64,000 nt of DNA from Apostichopus japonicus (lineage: Eukaryota; Echinodermata; Holothuroidea; Aspidochirotida; Stichopodidae): NCBI RefSeq assembly GCF_037975245.1, contig NC_092580.1, positions 1,953,501 to 2,017,500 on the forward strand. The letters are read 5' to 3'. Below the pieces are notes generated by a model, which saw nothing but the letters and a program-made list of their open reading frames with translations, made no database searches and had not been told where the DNA came from. How positions within the stretch are numbered: position 1 is the first letter of the stretch; each line of letters opens with the position of its first letter. The position numbers were made by a program, and so were the translations under genes. Positions 55,301 through 64,000 of this stretch are shown here, in pieces.

Positions 55301-58300
55301 ATGCATTTGATTCATTTGTATAGAGTTGTTTAGAGTTGTAAAGAGTTTTATTGAGCACTATACCAGTATACTACATTGTCACCTACTGGATACTGGTGGG
55401 CTGGCTGTGTTTAAAATGACATAATTGCTATGTGTATGACCAATCCAGCTGTATTTATTTGTATACCTGTGAGACAAAATCTTGCTTGGAATCATAATGT
55501 AATACTAGTGTGTTTGGTTAAAAACAAGTGTTCCTTACAGACGAGCTGGCAGATTAGATGTCATATTGGTGAATTATGCATCATAAGAGTGAGTCATTCT
55601 AGTTTAATGTCTTCCCTTGTTTTCCCTTGCAGCTCTAACAGCTATCGGTGCCTGTATGAACGGTGATCATCCGACCTTTATTCTGATGTCCGCCTACTCT
55701 ATCATCATCTTTAGGTCTGAGCTCTGTCTTCTCTTAGGGTTGATGCTGTTGCCAGAACTGATTCATCGAAGACTTGGCATTCTTAGTCTCCTTCTATGGG
55801 GAGCCATTGGTGCAATAACTGGTCTAGGTGGGTACAAACAGTACACGAAATGGTATTCTTTATGTAGAAGTCCCTCACACAGGTAGATGAGTGGTAAGCT
55901 CTGTGGAGGTTGTCAAATAGCAGTACTGTACACTGTAACATGTGCTGTTCTATGATAATCTATAAATTACATTATTTAGACTGCATACATTAATTACATT
56001 ATTTACACACATTAATTACATAGATACAAGAATTTTCAAGCAGACGAAAGGAAAGAACTCTTGATCTAGAAGTTGACGAGGTCTTCATAAAGTCTTTTAT
56101 TACAGTCTTCCTAAGAGTTTGATTTTAGAATACCAAAATCAAATAAAACTGTCAGCAAACTGCTTATCCACTAGAGAGCCTGTGTAAGAGAATGTGTAAA
56201 AGTAAGTTGGCCTGGGGATGTTTTTTGGATCCTAGCAGGATCTTCTTCAGAGGCTAAAAATAAGTTTGATTTTAGGTTAGTTTTGATGATACAATTGAAG
56301 CACAGCCTCCACCTTCATCTGTCTTTTGAGCAAATGAAGAAACATCCGTGACAAAATGCACCTCTTCTGTGGAATTACATGACAGCCCTTAGTGACAATC
56401 CTGGCAGAGCCTCTTTCTGTTCAGACACATCAGACAAAATCTTATAGCTTCAATAATCAAATTCTTTACAAAGATGACTTATACTGACATACGTTAAATG
56501 TTTGAACCTTGTTTCTTTCCACATCTTTCAGGTATGACAGTCCTGGTGGATTCTTTCTTTTGGCAGAGATGGTTGTGGCCAGAAGGAGAGGTCCTCTGGT
56601 ACAATACCATACTCAACAAAAGTATTGATTGGGGTGTATCCTTTTCATCTTAATAATATGTAATCTCAGTACAACAAATGGACAGGAAAGAAAGAAGGAT
56701 ATTACTGAGACTTCTTGTCTTGGTCTTTAGTGTTCCTTTATCAGACAAAGTAATTGGACAGGAAATAAATAAGGAACTTAATGAGACTTCTTGTCTTGGT
56801 CTTTAGTGATCATACATAGTAATAGGACAGGAACTAAATAAGGAACTTAATGAGACTTCTTGTCTTGGTCTTTAGTGATCATACAAAGTAATAGGACAGG
56901 AAATAAATAAGAAACTTAATGAGATTTTTTGTCTTGGTCTTTAGTCTTCTTTTATTATACAAATAATAGGACAGGAAATAAATAAGGAGCTTAATGAGAC
57001 TTCTTGTCTTGGTCTTTAGTGTTCTTTCATTATACAAACTAATAGGACAGGAAATAAATAAGGAACTTAATGAGACTTCTTGTCTTGGTCTTTAGTGTTC
57101 TTTCATTATACAAACTAATAGGACAGGAAATAAATAAGGAACTTAATGAGACTTCTTGTCCTGGTCTTTAGTGTTCCTTTATTATACAAAGTAATAGGAC
57201 AGGAAATAAATAAGGAACGTAATGACACTTCTTGTCTTGGTCTTTAGTGTTCCTTTATTATACAAAGTAATAGGACAGGATATAAATAAGGAACTTAATG
57301 AGACTTCTTCTCTTGGTCTTTAGTGTTCCGTTATTATACAAAGTAATAGGACAGGATATAAATAAGGAACTTAATGAGACTTCTTCTCTTGGTCTTTAGT
57401 ATTCCTTTATTATAGAAAGTAAAAGGACAGGATATAAATAAGGAACTTAATGAGACTTCTTCTCTTGGTCTTTAGTATTCCTTTATTATACAAAGTAAAA
57501 GGACAGGAAATAAATAAGGAACTTAATGAGACTTCTTGTCTTGGTCTTTAGTGTTCCTTTATTATACAAAGTAATAGGACAGGATATAAATAAGGAACTT
57601 AATGAGACTTCTTCTCTTGGTCTTTAGTATTCCTTTATTATAGAAAGTAAAAGGACAGGATATAAATAAGGAACTTAATGAGACTTCTTCTCTTGGTCTT
57701 TAGTATCCCTTTATTATAGAAAGTAAAAGGACAGGAAATAAATAAGGAACTTAATGAGACTTCTTGTCTTGGTCTTTAGTGTTCCTTTATTATACAAAGT
57801 AATAGGACAAGATATAAATAAGGAACTTAATGAGACTTCTTCTCTTGGTCTTTAGTATTCCTTTATTATAGAAAGTAAAAGGACAGGATATAAATAAGGA
57901 ACTTAATGAGACTTCTTCTCTTGGTCTTTAGTATTCCTTTATTATAGAAAGTAAAAGGACAGGAAATAAATAAGGAACTTAATGAGACTGCTTGTCTTGG
58001 TCTTTAGTATTCCTTTATTATAGAAAGTAAAAGGACAGGAAATAAATAAGGAACTTAATGAGACTGCTTGTCTTGGTCTTTAGTGTTCTTTTATTATACA
58101 AAGTTAAAGGACAGGAGAGAAAGTAAATTTGACATTTATCACCAGTAGAGCAATGTAACACACCAAATGAAACATTGTTGATGTTACCATGGAGCATATG
58201 ATCTGTATACATCACCTTTCAACATTGACTTTCCTTATTCTGTTGACCAGACCTCGCCTTTCTTCTGGTACTTTTATTCCGCTTTACCCAGGGCCCTTGG

Positions 58301-61300
58301 CACCAGTCTTCTATTGATTCCATTGGGCCTGATGGTGGACTGGAAGTTGAGGTCCTTTCTATTGCCGCCTCTTGGTTTTATACTCCTGTATTCCATCCTC
58401 CCTCACAAAGAGCTGAGGTTCATCATCTACGTCTTTCCAATGTTCAACGTTGCCTCCGCCTGTGCTGTAATGTACATGTAAGTTTAGTGTTGATGATCCA
58501 GTAAGATCAGGAGGTGCGTGGGATGTCTGACGCTAAACTGACAGTCGACCGTAAAAGAACTAATAGGGAGATTAAAGCAGGCACTCCTAAGAAATTGTTC
58601 AAGAAAAGGATGAATGCTTCTTCTCAGTTTTGAAAATGTCAACTCTCCAAAGTTATTGAAATATTGTCACACAGTATATGATTTAAAACAGCTTTTCTCA
58701 TTGTTTTGGCAAACTGTGGGACACTGAAATTCTAAATAGAATGCAGTTCCTCTCAGCTCTTTATTTTTAGAATCAAACAGAATCGATATTAACTCACAAA
58801 TGATCGTGCATTCTGTGACTGTTATTTTGATACATGACTATCTCTTATAGACTCAACAGGTTTAGCTAATTGTTGTCTAAATATTAACTCTTTTGTTTCA
58901 TGGTACATACAGGAGACATGGTAGGCACATAAATGATTAGGAACATCTTTAACTATAACAAAGAAGAAGTTAAGATTTAACATTGCAATTCTCAAAAACA
59001 CCTCTCAGTATCCAATGTTGCCTACTTAGTAATACTCCAAGACCCAAATGCTCCCATTTAAAGATGACAAACTGCTAATTATGTGAAGGCTTGTTACTTT
59101 TACTAAAGTAGATGGTTGGAATTTATTACAGTAACAAAATGACAATAACATTATAAAATCCACTTACCTCGAGAAATTCACTCGAGAAGCTTTCATAGTC
59201 TAATGAAAGTGACAATTTCTTTTTAAGAAGAAAATGAAACCGATTTTATATCAAGATTTAAAATAAATCAGCGTCATTTTGAAAGATTCAATCAATAATC
59301 GAAAGGAGTGTTTGACTGTACTTTAAGGAAGGAGATGTTTGTTTTAGAAAAGTGATTATTAAAGTTATATTTGACCATAATCATTTTCCCTCTTCTTCCT
59401 TCTCCCTCTAACAGTTTCAAAAAGTTCAGTAAATCTTTCGTATGGAAGATACTATCTCTGGGGGTGATCGCTCATTTTGTGGCTAACGTATTCATAACCT
59501 CAGCATTCCTACTTGTGTCCTTTCACAATTATCCGGGAGGCAATGCCCTCCAGAATATACATCAGCTTATATCTCCAGATAGAACAGGTTTGTCTTTCAG
59601 TTTCTTTTGGCTTTATGGTCTAAAAGATATCATGAAAAAGTGAAACAGATTCCTGCTGGCCAAGGTAGAGCAGGATTTCCAAGTTGCAGGTTTCACTGAT
59701 AAAAAAAAATAAAAAAAATTAGTAGGCAATTTAAAGCAATCTGTTTTGTACACATTTGGTAAATTTTGCACAAAGCAATATGCATCAGTTTGACTATAGT
59801 TTAGTTTAAATTCTTATAATGATTACAGAGTAAGGAGGGGGGGGGGGGTGGAATTGGTAAATCTCTGATTTTTTGCAAAAAGGATTACAAGCAAATTGTC
59901 TGGACAAAGAAGTGTTAACAAATTAAAATTAATCATGAAATAGTTTGTTACTTTGAAAGTCTTTTGACAGCTGTCTTCAGTTTCCTAATTGCAATTTCCT
60001 ATTGCATAATGAGGTTTGGGTAAAATTGCTGGAAACTTGAGACCATGCTAACAAAATAAGGTTAATGTTCAACATTAGTTGTATCTCCTGTGTAATACAC
60101 ATCTATTAGAAGGATTTTATTAGTTGCCCTTATGTGTAAGATCCTGTTCTTTAACCACAGACTTTATTTATATCTGTTCAACATTGATTCATTCATGTTC
60201 ACTCCATTGCCCACAGTCATTATCATAGGATCTAGATAAATAACAAGTGCTGTGTCAATTGCAAAAGTAATGCTTGGTAATCTAACCACTATTCAAATGT
60301 TTACATTTTAAAGGAAACAAAAGTGGCACAATAAAGTTCTCTAAAAAAGTAAACAAAACGTGTAAATGAAAGAACAGACCTTGCTACTAACCCAGGGATA
60401 GGCTAGGAGCAAGGAAGTCTCAGATATAGGATCAGTATTGAATATTGTAATTGTAAACGCAGCATTGACCTTTAACCTCTGCTGTTGCATGTTTCGTATG
60501 TAATCTGACACAATAGTACTAGGCAATATCAGCAGCACTGCACATCACGTCGGCATATGGTTTCACTTGTTTTCTTCTGGTAAACAAACAAATTCCTGGT
60601 TGGTGATAAAGAGCGCTGGGTTAAACATGCAAAGTCAAAATCAGATGAATTTGTATTAATGTTGAGCACCGAGCATAACAGTCTGATCTGTAATGTAAAT
60701 GCTGTGAAACTGCCCTAATGTATCCTCCCCCCTCCCTCCCCCTCCCTTCCCCCTTCCCCTCCCTCCCCGTCCCTCCCTCCCTCCCCATCTGTACACTGTA
60801 AGTGAAGTGTTTTAATCTGCTCAATTTGTCAACCTTCCTAGAGCCTACTGATTGCATACTCTGATATCAATGCTTGGACAAGGCTTAAAAGAACCTGAGA
60901 ACAAAGAAATGTAAAGAACTGTTTCGTTGAATTTTGCCGGAATCTTTCGATACCGATTTAATTCCCCAAAATGTCATGGTCTATGGAAATAATATTTAAA
61001 AAATAACAAACTACTGATAGTGTTACCTCATTTATAAGTATGATATTGCTTTTGCATCTTTGGCTGATGTTTATCATCAATTACCATGTGTTTTTGTCTT
61101 TTCGCAGATGTTTACATCCATATTGATGTTGAAACAGCTCAGACGGGTGCATCAAGATTTGGACAGCTTCATGACTCGTGGAGGTAATTTCAACGTTTAT
61201 TTCTTTCCACCTCTCCTAAAAAAGTTAGGAGCCAAAAAAAAAATATCTGTGGCATAACTGTGTATCTTGGACCTTCTTTGCTCAACCTCTACCAAAAGTG

Positions 61301-64000
61301 TTTGATTGACAAGTATTAACAGACTGATTGATTGATTAAGTGATTGACAAGTATTAATGGAGACAGGTTCAGGATGATCCTTTCATCCAGAATGTTTCTC
61401 TGTCCATCTCATTTATCTGACATGAAATATTGAAATATTAAAGTTATATCTAGTGGGAACAATGCATATCATATTCAAACACAAACTGATATCCTTGATA
61501 TAACTACTGGATGTGTGTGGTTATAACACTTTCACTACATCTAATTAGCAAGTCATTAACACTCCTTTTCCAATACAGAAAATATTGCATTAGCCAAGGA
61601 ATGGTAATTTTAATTTCTTTATGCTGTAATTTACACTGTCACAAGTTTTGTAAGGTGACGTTATAAACATGTGTATGTTTCCTGGTAGGTTAGCTTTCCC
61701 TGTCATTCAAATGGTATTGTGGCAAATTCAAAGCCAAAATAAAAAAATAAAACTTTTAGCGTAAACTTTGAAAGCAAAAGGTGTTTTTAGTTTATTTTTG
61801 TGTCTTGGAAACGTGTTGAAAGTTGCAAGCACATGTTTATAAAGATGTATAAGAGCAGAGGATTAGAAACTTCGGAAGTAAAATACTTTTATTAGCATTT
61901 ATTTGTCAATGTCTTAATTGTGGAAGAAACAAAAATAGATAAGATTAATACCACATATACGTCAAGTAATACTGTTAAATTTTGCCGTTAAAGGTGTATT
62001 CAATGAAGATTAATACCACAAATACTTCAAGAAACGCAGTAAACCATTGCCGTTAAAGGTGTATTCAATGAAGATTAATACCACAAATACTTCAAGAAAC
62101 GCAGTAAACCATTGCCGTTAAAGGTGTATTCAATGAAGATTAATACCACAAATACTTCAAGTAAAACTGTTAAATTTTGCCGTTAAAGGTGTATTCAATG
62201 AAGTTTTTACCACAAATACTTCAAGTAAAGCAGTAAAACATTGCCGTTGGGGGTATATTCAATGAAGATTAATACTACAAATACTTCAAGTACCGCTGTT
62301 AAACATGAATGAATGTGTGAAAAGTTTATGCACAACCACTACCTTGCAACACAAGATTTGCACGGTCATGCTGAAACCAAAATACAAAACTGGAGAAATT
62401 TAACAATTACAAAATAACATTACTTAGCATGTAACTTATTGAAATAAGTGTCATGATGAACAAAAACATAATGTTTGAGAATTTTCTTAAAGCGGTTGAT
62501 AGAAAGAATACCGAAAGTTCGAAAGGAAGAGCATTCCACAGTTAAGGTCCACATTTGGCAAAAGACCGATCCCTATACACGCTATAGGCGCTGTGCCATT
62601 AATACAGTTGTAAACAATTAAAATGATTTTGTAGATGATCCTTTCACAAACACGTAACCAGTGCAGTTCCAGAAAGAGATAAGACAGACTCTTTCTCTTT
62701 TCCTCCTGCCATAAACTAAGTTAGCTGCACAATTCTGTACAGATTTTAATTTATTCAAAACTTAAATTCAATACCATAGCATAAACAATTACAAAATCAA
62801 GCTTGGAAAGAATTAAAGCAGTAATAAGAATTTTAAGTTGATCAAAGAATAAAAAAAGGCTTAAGTTTGTCAACTTTGCGAAGGGTAGAAAACAAGAAGA
62901 AACAGTAGTGGAAATTTGTTTGTCAAGATTCAAACTAGTATCAAGCCAGAAACCAAGACTTTTTGAACGATTGCCAAATCTAATGCAATCATTGGCATTA
63001 ATAAATGCCCCACCAATGTAAATGTCACATGAAACACTGTTCGGGCCCACAATAATAATAATTTCAGTCTTATTTGGATTAAGACAGAGAAACTGTGAGT
63101 TCATCCAGGCAGACAATTCAGAGAAACACTGCTGAATGTCATGAGTTAAAACCTTGTATTGGAAATTAGGTGAAAATGACTTGTAAACCTGGTGGTCATC
63201 AGCATAACCTTCAATCTTAAAACCAAGTTTTTGTATTTCTATGTACAAAGAACAAATATAAATATTAAACAGAACAGGCCTGAGAACAGACCGCTGTGGA
63301 ACACCATACATAATATCGAAATAACTGGAAAAACTACAGCCAATTTTAACTCTTTGTGATCTGCCGGTGAGAAACGATTTTATTCAGTTAAACGCAATGC
63401 CCTGTATACCTATATCATTATAAATAATCATAAGAAGTTTTTCATGATCAACCGTATCAAAGGCTGCACTGAGATCAAGGAAAAGGACAATGGACACGAT
63501 CTTGTGATCAGATGCAACTTACAGATCATTCATAAGTTTAAGTAAAAGGGTCTCAGTGCTGTGGTACTTTTAATAACCAGATTGCTAAACATGTAGCTGA
63601 TGCAGATCCATATGATCATTCAGCCGCTTTAATACAACTCTTTCAGTAAATTTGCCAATACACATCAGATTAGAAATAGGTCTGTAATTCCTCATCAACT
63701 CTTTGTCTATAGCAGGACTTTTAATTAAAGGCGTTACATCGGCCAGCTTAACTCCCTCCATGGAACCAGTAAATATTGAGAGATGGACAAGATTCTTCCA
63801 AACCGGAAGGAGCCTTTCAATATGATCACTAACTACCTGTTCAGGCAATGAATCACCAGAGCCACACTTAATATCGTTTTCATTAACAATCTGTCTAAGT
63901 TCCTCAACACTGGTCGGAGCAAAACTGGTAATAACCCTTAGAAAGACTTAAAGCGGAAGAGTTAGACCTATCAAAAATGACTTTTGAATTGTCAAAACGT
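46228..64000 (+). CDS. ALG12: ALG12, dolichyl-P-Man:Man7GlcNAc2-PP-dolichol alpha-1,6-mannosyltransferase (partial, 9 exons in window)
   Basis: A multi-pass ER membrane glycosyltransferase (GT22 family). It transfers mannose from dolichyl-phosphate mannose to Man7GlcNAc2-PP-dolichol on the lumenal side during N-glycan precursor assembly. Exons: 46228-46359, 50766-50909, 52316-52448, 54342-54515, 55633-55827, 56532-56635, 58251-58477, 59415-59587, 61108-61183. GT-AG junctions and phases agree throughout and give 452 complete codons. Landmarks match vertebrate ALG12 in order: [50 protein letters not shown]-like (here [20 protein letters not shown]), [60 protein letters not shown] and [12 protein letters not shown]. 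The EE of TKVEES is part of the conserved GT22 N-terminal motif. The C-terminal exon or exons (human equivalent after SAWRYDKRED) must lie beyond 64000. Confidence 0.94.
47965..48760 (+). repeat. Diverged 340-bp tandem duplication, left inverted arm (ALG12 intron 1)
   Basis: Recurrent block AACCGATGGTTAGGCTACAT ... GTGGTTGTTAGGCTAACATG TGGTC at about 47968, 48218 and 48565, plus TTGACTGAGTGTGANGTTAG GCTTCCATGTGGTCAGAG at about 48364 and 48714. Two units of roughly 340 bp are evident from CTACCTGCGTCAC at 48077 and 48411. Confidence 0.85.
49370..49700 (-). repeat. Inverted relatives of the 48-kb repeat (right arm)
   Basis: Three copies of CCACATGGTAGCCTAACACC ACACTCAGTCAATG ... TTGCCTAACCAT, the reverse complement of the units at 47965-48760. 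With the left arm they make a loose inverted structure around about 0.6 kb of unrelated sequence. Confidence 0.85.
50766..50909 (+). CDS. ALG12: ALG12 exon 2 (residues 45-92)
   Basis: First membrane segment ([19 protein letters not shown]), then [20 protein letters not shown], near-identical to vertebrate ALG12. Acceptor TTTTCAG, donor GTAAGT. Confidence 0.95.
50910..52315. other. ALG12 intron 2, with CTATA-rich low-complexity block
   Basis: No gene. At about 52035-52265 a degenerate pentamer repeat (CTATACTATACTAGACTATA-like) fills the last part of the intron, ending about 50 bp before the exon 3 acceptor. A small cluster of CCCTGGTAGA words lies near 51130-51175. Confidence 0.7.
52316..52448 (+). 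CDS. ALG12: ALG12 exon 3 (residues 93-137)
   Basis: [20 protein letters not shown], then a membrane segment to SKFISQYIG. The [11 protein letters not shown] motif is a family hallmark. Acceptor TTACAG, donor GTGAGT. Confidence 0.96.
52449..54341. other. ALG12 intron 3; nothing named
   Basis: No exon, RNA gene or named element recognised. A 187-codon minus-strand frame (52838-53401) has no recognisable domain, and its composition is that of the intron. Confidence 0.5.
54342..54515 (+). CDS. ALG12: ALG12 exon 4 (residues 137-195)
   Basis: [16 protein letters not shown], then [20 protein letters not shown]: the Q(F)H..FY.TR.LPN motif of ALG12/GT22 enzymes. Acceptor CTCTAG, donor GTAAGT. Confidence 0.95.
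55633..55827 (+). CDS. ALG12: ALG12 exon 5 (residues 195-260)
   Basis: [20 protein letters not shown] corresponds to human [20 protein letters not shown]. The exon ends within a membrane segment ([10 protein letters not shown]). Acceptor TTGCAG, donor GTGGGT. Confidence 0.94.
56225..56262 (-). mobile_element. Hairpin module related to 8790-8886
   Basis: On the minus strand: CCTCTGAAGAAGATCCTGCT then AGGATCCAAAAAAC. CTGAAGA, then a GATCC-TGCTA-GGATC hairpin, then (G)AAA-like bases: a hammerhead-like arrangement with C in place of the first G of GAAA. It lies in ALG12 intron 5. Confidence 0.4.
56532..56635 (+). CDS. ALG12: ALG12 exon 6 (residues 260-294)
   Basis: [20 protein letters not shown] and [13 protein letters not shown] match the VDS(Y/F)FW..L.WPEG.VLWYN highly conserved loop. 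I chose the donor after GGGGT (GTATCC) because it gives phase 0 and [10 protein letters not shown] with exon 7. Confidence 0.95.
56676..58115. repeat. 76-bp tandem array, about 19 units (ALG12 intron 6)
   Basis: The unit GGACAGGAAATAAATAAGGA ... TTGGTCTTTAGTGTTCCTTT ... repeats at 76 bp (the first two or three units are shorter). Variants differ at CTTGTC/CTTCTC, AGTGTT/AGTATT and GGAAAT/GGATAT, with higher-order alternation in the middle. Each unit has a pyrimidine-rich CTTGGTCTTTAG that mimics a splice acceptor. Confidence 0.97.
58251..58477 (+). CDS. ALG12: ALG12 exon 7 (residues 295-370)
   Basis: [34 protein letters not shown] and [19 protein letters not shown]; the LPHKE.RF.IY.FP block is diagnostic for the mannosyltransferase family. 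Donor ACAT then GTAAGT, phase 2. Confidence 0.96.
58478..59414. other. ALG12 intron 7; nothing named
   Basis: AT-rich intron; no exon, RNA gene or repeat recognised. Confidence 0.5.
59415..59587 (+). CDS. ALG12: ALG12 exon 8 (residues 370-428)
   Basis: [20 protein letters not shown], a membrane segment, then [20 protein letters not shown] matching human [20 protein letters not shown]. Acceptor CTAACAG, donor GTTTGT. Confidence 0.95.
59588..61107. other. ALG12 intron 8, with C/T-rich tract
   Basis: No gene. A pyrimidine tract (about 60723-60787, CCTCCCCCCTCCCTCCCC-type) gives a G-rich minus strand with many GGG runs, suited to G-quadruplex formation; the Gly/Arg/Glu frame there is an artefact of it. 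Confidence 0.6.
61108..61183 (+). CDS. ALG12: ALG12 exon 9 (residues 428-453, last in window)
   Basis: [20 protein letters not shown] then LHDSWR matches human HIDVAAAQTGVSRF...SAWR. It ends AG before GTAATT in phase 2, so at least one further coding exon is needed; none is recognisable up to 64000. Confidence 0.92.
61940..62305. repeat. 65-bp tandem repeat, about 5.5 units (ALG12 intron 9)
   Basis: The unit GATTAATACCACAAATACTT CAAGAAACGCAGTAAACCATTGCCGTTAAAGG... repeats from about 61945 to 62305. The middle two units are identical and the outer ones diverged. Confidence 0.93.
62470..64000 (-). pseudogene. CR1-like non-LTR retrotransposon, reverse transcriptase region (broken, continues beyond window)
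   Basis: On the minus strand one reading frame runs from 64000 to about 62755, showing [39 protein letters not shown], then [12 protein letters not shown] (catalytic Asp motif), [30 protein letters not shown] (catalytic YADD), [17 protein letters not shown] and KSLGFWLD. These follow the order of CR1/L2-type reverse transcriptases. Four in-frame stops (63587-63585, 63572-63570, 63521-63519, 63386-63384) and changes in the GVPQGSVLGP motif (two Gly to Arg) inactivate it. After about 62755 the frame shifts, and [14 protein letters not shown] marks the C-terminal part. It lies antisense in ALG12 intron 9. Confidence 0.88.

Overview
The window is eukaryotic nuclear DNA. It is AT-rich, with long introns, GT-AG splice sites, microsatellites, minisatellites, tRNA-derived SINEs, hAT-like miniature transposons and CR1-like LINE remains. 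The two genes and the repeat types fit a marine invertebrate, most likely a non-vertebrate deuterostome such as an echinoderm. That placement is inference; no species-diagnostic gene is present.

Two protein-coding genes are recognisable, arranged head to head. On the minus strand, from ATG 39691 to stop 2597, lies a tubulin glycylase of the TTLL3/TTLL8 group. It has 16 coding exons whose splice phases all agree and give an 1113-residue product. On the plus strand, from ATG 46228, lies ALG12, the ER mannosyltransferase that adds the eighth mannose to the dolichol-linked oligosaccharide. Nine exons (452 residues) are in the window; the last part, about the C-terminal tenth, lies beyond base 64000. 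About 6.5 kb of transposon-rich sequence separates the two starts. TTLL8 and ALG12 both lie in human 22q13.33, so the pairing may be old synteny.

Layout: 1-2596, 3' flank of the TTLL gene. 2597-39691, TTLL gene, with a 42-unit 104-bp satellite (about 11.98-16.39 kb), an 18-bp minisatellite with CTCF-like cores (27.1 kb), two tandem arrays that each spread out of an exon across its splice donor (19.4-19.8 kb and 25.75-26.38 kb), tRNA-like SINEs, and a three-copy dispersed repeat. 39692-46227, intergenic region holding nested mobile elements with clear 8-bp target duplications and a 34-bp palindromic insertion. 46228-64000, ALG12, with inverted repeat clusters in intron 1, a 19-unit 76-bp array in intron 6, a 65-bp array in intron 9, and an antisense CR1-like LINE at the right edge.

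The most unusual signal is the behaviour of tandem duplication inside the TTLL gene. Two separate exons have had their 3' end plus splice donor amplified into the following intron. A third exon has a 71-bp exact copy in a neighbouring intron, and the same exon carries a 30-bp coding repeat. The second notable signal is the nested transposon block, in which an empty and a filled site can be compared within this one window.
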